This document shows positions 5,838 to 7,335 of a DNA stretch of 7,335 nt, in pieces. A program made the position numbers and the translations under genes. The stretch is from Actinomycetales bacterium. Lineage in GTDB: Bacteria; Actinomycetota; Actinomycetes; Actinomycetales; BWSM-131. Position 1 is the stretch's first letter. The number at the start of each line of letters is the position of its first letter. Below the pieces are notes generated by a model. That model was not told where the DNA came from. It saw only the letters and a list, made by a program, of their open reading frames with translations, and ran no database searches. The stretch is taken from assembly GCA_030149025.1 (NCBI GenBank), contig JASBSH010000237.1, positions 1 to 7,335 on the forward strand. The letters run 5' to 3'.

Positions 5838-6508
5838 GGGGTCGCCGGCTCCGGCCCGTGCCCGTGCAGGTCCTCCATGGCGGGGACGACGTCACGCAGC
5901 TTCGCGAGGGACGTCGCGCCGATGCGCACCAACCGCGGGACCGCTCGGGTCGCGTCGACAATGGTGGACGCCGTCCCACCGGGCGCCGGACCGGCCTCGA
6001 GGTAGCAGGCGACGGAGTCGCCCAGCTGCTCGTGGGCACCGGCCGCTGTGGTGGCGGCGGGCTGCCCCGTGAGGTTGGCGCTGCTGACTGCCATCGGGCC
6101 GGTCTGGCGCAGCAGCTCCAGGGCGATCTCGTGGTCCGGCATGCGCAGAGCCACGGTGCCGCGGGTCTCACCGAGGTCCCAGGCGAGCGAGGGCTGGGCG
6201 CGGCAGATGACGGTCAGCCCACCGGGCCAGAACCGGTCGAGGAGAGCCCGGACGTCGTCACTGACGTCGGTGGCCAGGCCGTCCAGGGTCCGCATGTCCG
6301 GGACGAGCACGGGCGGGGGTGACTGCCGTCCCCGGCCCTTGGCGGCGAGCAACGAGGCGACGGCCCCGGGTGAGAAGGCGTCGGCGCCGATGCCGTACAC
6401 GGTGTCGGTCGGCAGGACGACCAGCTCGCCGCGTCTCACCGCGTCGACCGCGTGCCGCAGCCCCTTCTCCTTCTCGTCGGGGTCGCTGGTGTCGTACAGG
6501 CGGCTCAC
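5834..6508 (-). CDS. tsaC: L-threonylcarbamoyladenylate synthase (YrdC/TsaC/Sua5 family)
   Basis: Makes threonylcarbamoyl-AMP from threonine, bicarbonate and ATP in the cytoplasm, the first step of the t6A modification at position 37 of tRNAs that read ANN codons. The 224 residues cover one YrdC domain: PTDTVYG at 33-39, the nucleotide-binding KGRGRQSPPP at 57-66 (the usual KGRP becomes KGRG), FWPGGLT at 93-99, SSANLTG at 142-148 and STIVDATRAVPRLVRIGA at 181-198. The separate C-terminal Sua5 domain of longer relatives is absent, so TsaC-type is the better label although many genomes call this gene sua5. The start is GTG at 6508-6506, overlapping the prmC stop as GTGA; GGGAG lies ten bases upstream. 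The stop overlaps the wecA start in the same manner. All three genes are probably cotranscribed. The last 20 or so residues are likely a disordered tail. Confidence 0.95.
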   Translation of the reverse strand: MSRLYDTSDPDEKEKGLRHAVDAVRRGELVVLPTDTVYGIGADAFSPGAVASLLAAKGRGRQSPPPVLVPDMRTLDGLATDVSDDVRALLDRFWPGGLTVICRAQPSLAWDLGETRGTVALRMPDHEIALELLRQTGPMAVSSANLTGQPAATTAAGAHEQLGDSVACYLEAGPAPGGTASTIVDATRAVPRLVRIGATSLAKLRDVVPAMEDLHGHGPEPATP

Positions 6509-7335
6509 ACGTCGCAGTCTCCCACCCGGACGGCGGTGACGAAGCGAGGCCGGTCTGCCAGGTCGCGATGGCCGGTCACTTCACGCCAGGGACCACCGCG
6601 CAGCCAGGACAGCAGGCTCTCCTGCTGGGTGTCGGCGTGCTCCATGACGAGGACGCCGCCCGGTCGCAGCAACCGCGCCGCGGTCGCCGCGACCATGCGA
6701 GGGACCGCCAGCCCGTCCTCCCCGCCGCCGTACAGGGCCACCTGAGGGTCGTGCTCGCGGACCTCCGGGTCCTGCGGCACGCAGCCGGGCGGGATGTAGG
6801 GAGGGTTGCTCACTGCGACGTCGACCGTGCCGTCCAGGTCCGGGAACGCGTCGGCCGCGTCCGCCAACCGCAGATCGACGCGCGCACGCGCCAGGTTCCT
6901 CCAGGCCCAGGCGTGCGCCATGGGATCGAGCTCACAGGCGTGGACCTTCGCGCCGGGCACCTCGTCGGCGACCGCCGCGGCGATCGCACCCGAGCCGGTG
7001 CACAGGTCGACAACGACCGGGGAGCGTCCCTGCGAGGACGTGCGAAGCGCAGCGTCGATAGCCGCGCCGGCGACCAGCTCGGTCTCCGGTCGCGGCACGA
7101 AAACGCCGGGGCCGACGTCCAGCTCGACGTGACGGAACGCGGCGCGGCCGGTCAGGTGCTGCAAGGGGACGCGAGTGGCGCGCTCGGCGACCATCGCCTC
7201 GAAGCCGTGCGGGGCCGGCGTCCCGCGAAGTGACGCGGAAAGCACCTCGCCGCGGCCGCGCCGCATGAGGTGAGCCGCGATCTGCTCGGCGTCCGCGCGC
7301 GGGCTCGGGACGCCCGCGTCGGCCAGGGTCCGCGC
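6505..7335 (-). CDS. prmC: Peptide chain release factor N5-glutamine methyltransferase (partial, 5' end cut off)
   Basis: PrmC (formerly HemK) uses S-adenosylmethionine to methylate the glutamine of the GGQ motif in release factors, improving translation termination. The frame is open to the window edge: 276 residues plus stop are visible. An ATG at 7266-7264 is not the likely start, because 23 in-frame codons before it read like the PrmC N-terminal helical domain (ARTLADAGVPSPRADAEQIA), so the true start lies outside. Counting visible residues, PLQHLTG is at 57-63, FVPRPETE at 79-86, the SAM-binding DLCTGSGA at 110-117 and the catalytic NPPY at 177-180, with the remaining Rossmann fold after it. 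The usual family length is about 280-300, so little is missing. In actinobacteria prfA, encoding its substrate, normally stands just upstream; that would lie beyond 7335. Its stop shares GTGA with the next gene. Confidence 0.96.
   Translation of the reverse strand, partial: ARTLADAGVPSPRADAEQIAAHLMRRGRGEVLSASLRGTPAPHGFEAMVAERATRVPLQHLTGRAAFRHVELDVGPGVFVPRPETELVAGAAIDAALRTSSQGRSPVVVDLCTGSGAIAAAVADEVPGAKVHACELDPMAHAWAWRNLARARVDLRLADAADAFPDLDGTVDVAVSNPPYIPPGCVPQDPEVREHDPQVALYGGGEDGLAVPRMVAATAARLLRPGGVLVMEHADTQQESLLSWLRGGPWREVTGHRDLADRPRFVTAVRVGDCDV

Noticed and set aside
5187..6005. 272-codon plus-strand frame opposite wecA and tsaC
   Set aside because: Antisense shadow with Gly/Arg/His/Gln-rich composition and no domain; both sense genes have full motif sets.
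6319..7233. 304-codon plus-strand frame opposite prmC
   Set aside because: Antisense of a gene with intact PrmC motifs; Arg-rich start typical of a GC shadow frame.

Overview
This is a GC-rich, densely coding stretch of an actinobacterial chromosome. Every supported gene lies on the minus strand, so transcription runs from the right edge (7335) to the left edge (1). The gene order prmC - threonylcarbamoyl-AMP synthase - wecA - atpI-like - atpZ-like - atpB - atpE - atpF - atpH - atpA is the conserved actinobacterial neighbourhood of the F1Fo ATP synthase operon. GTG starts in five of the nine genes whose 5' ends are visible, the RQPE loop of the c subunit and the long (269 aa) delta subunit also point to Actinomycetota. 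The b and delta subunits are separate genes, not the fused b-delta polypeptide of mycobacteria, so the source is probably not Mycobacterium. I cannot place it further.

Right part (7335-4731): three genes joined by two identical 4-base GTGA stop/start overlaps. They encode PrmC (release-factor glutamine methyltransferase, 5' end outside the window), a YrdC-family enzyme of tRNA t6A synthesis, and the membrane enzyme WecA, which starts lipid-linked cell-envelope polymer synthesis.

Middle (4730-4579): a 152-base spacer, the longest non-coding stretch in the window. It holds a perfect 9+9 dyad whose core is TGTGA-N6-TCACA, the textbook CRP-family operator, and a second imperfectly centred dyad 30 bases nearer the ATP synthase genes. 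This spacer is the probable control region of the operon.

Left part (4578-1): the ATP synthase operon. Two small membrane proteins (AtpI-like with four membrane helices, AtpZ-like with two) are followed by Fo subunits a (atpB), c (atpE) and b (atpF), then F1 subunits delta (atpH) and alpha (atpA, 392 codons visible, 3' end outside the window). Gamma, beta and epsilon would be expected to follow beyond position 1. The products assemble into the membrane proton-driven ATP synthase: a and c form the proton path and rotor, b and delta the peripheral stalk, alpha part of the catalytic hexamer.

No gap exceeds 300 bases, and I see no RNA gene, mobile element, CRISPR array or new multi-gene system. 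The points most worth a second look are the CRP-type operator, the internal duplication in delta, the alanine-substituted glycine motif of subunit c, and the hairpin/tandem repeat just before atpE.
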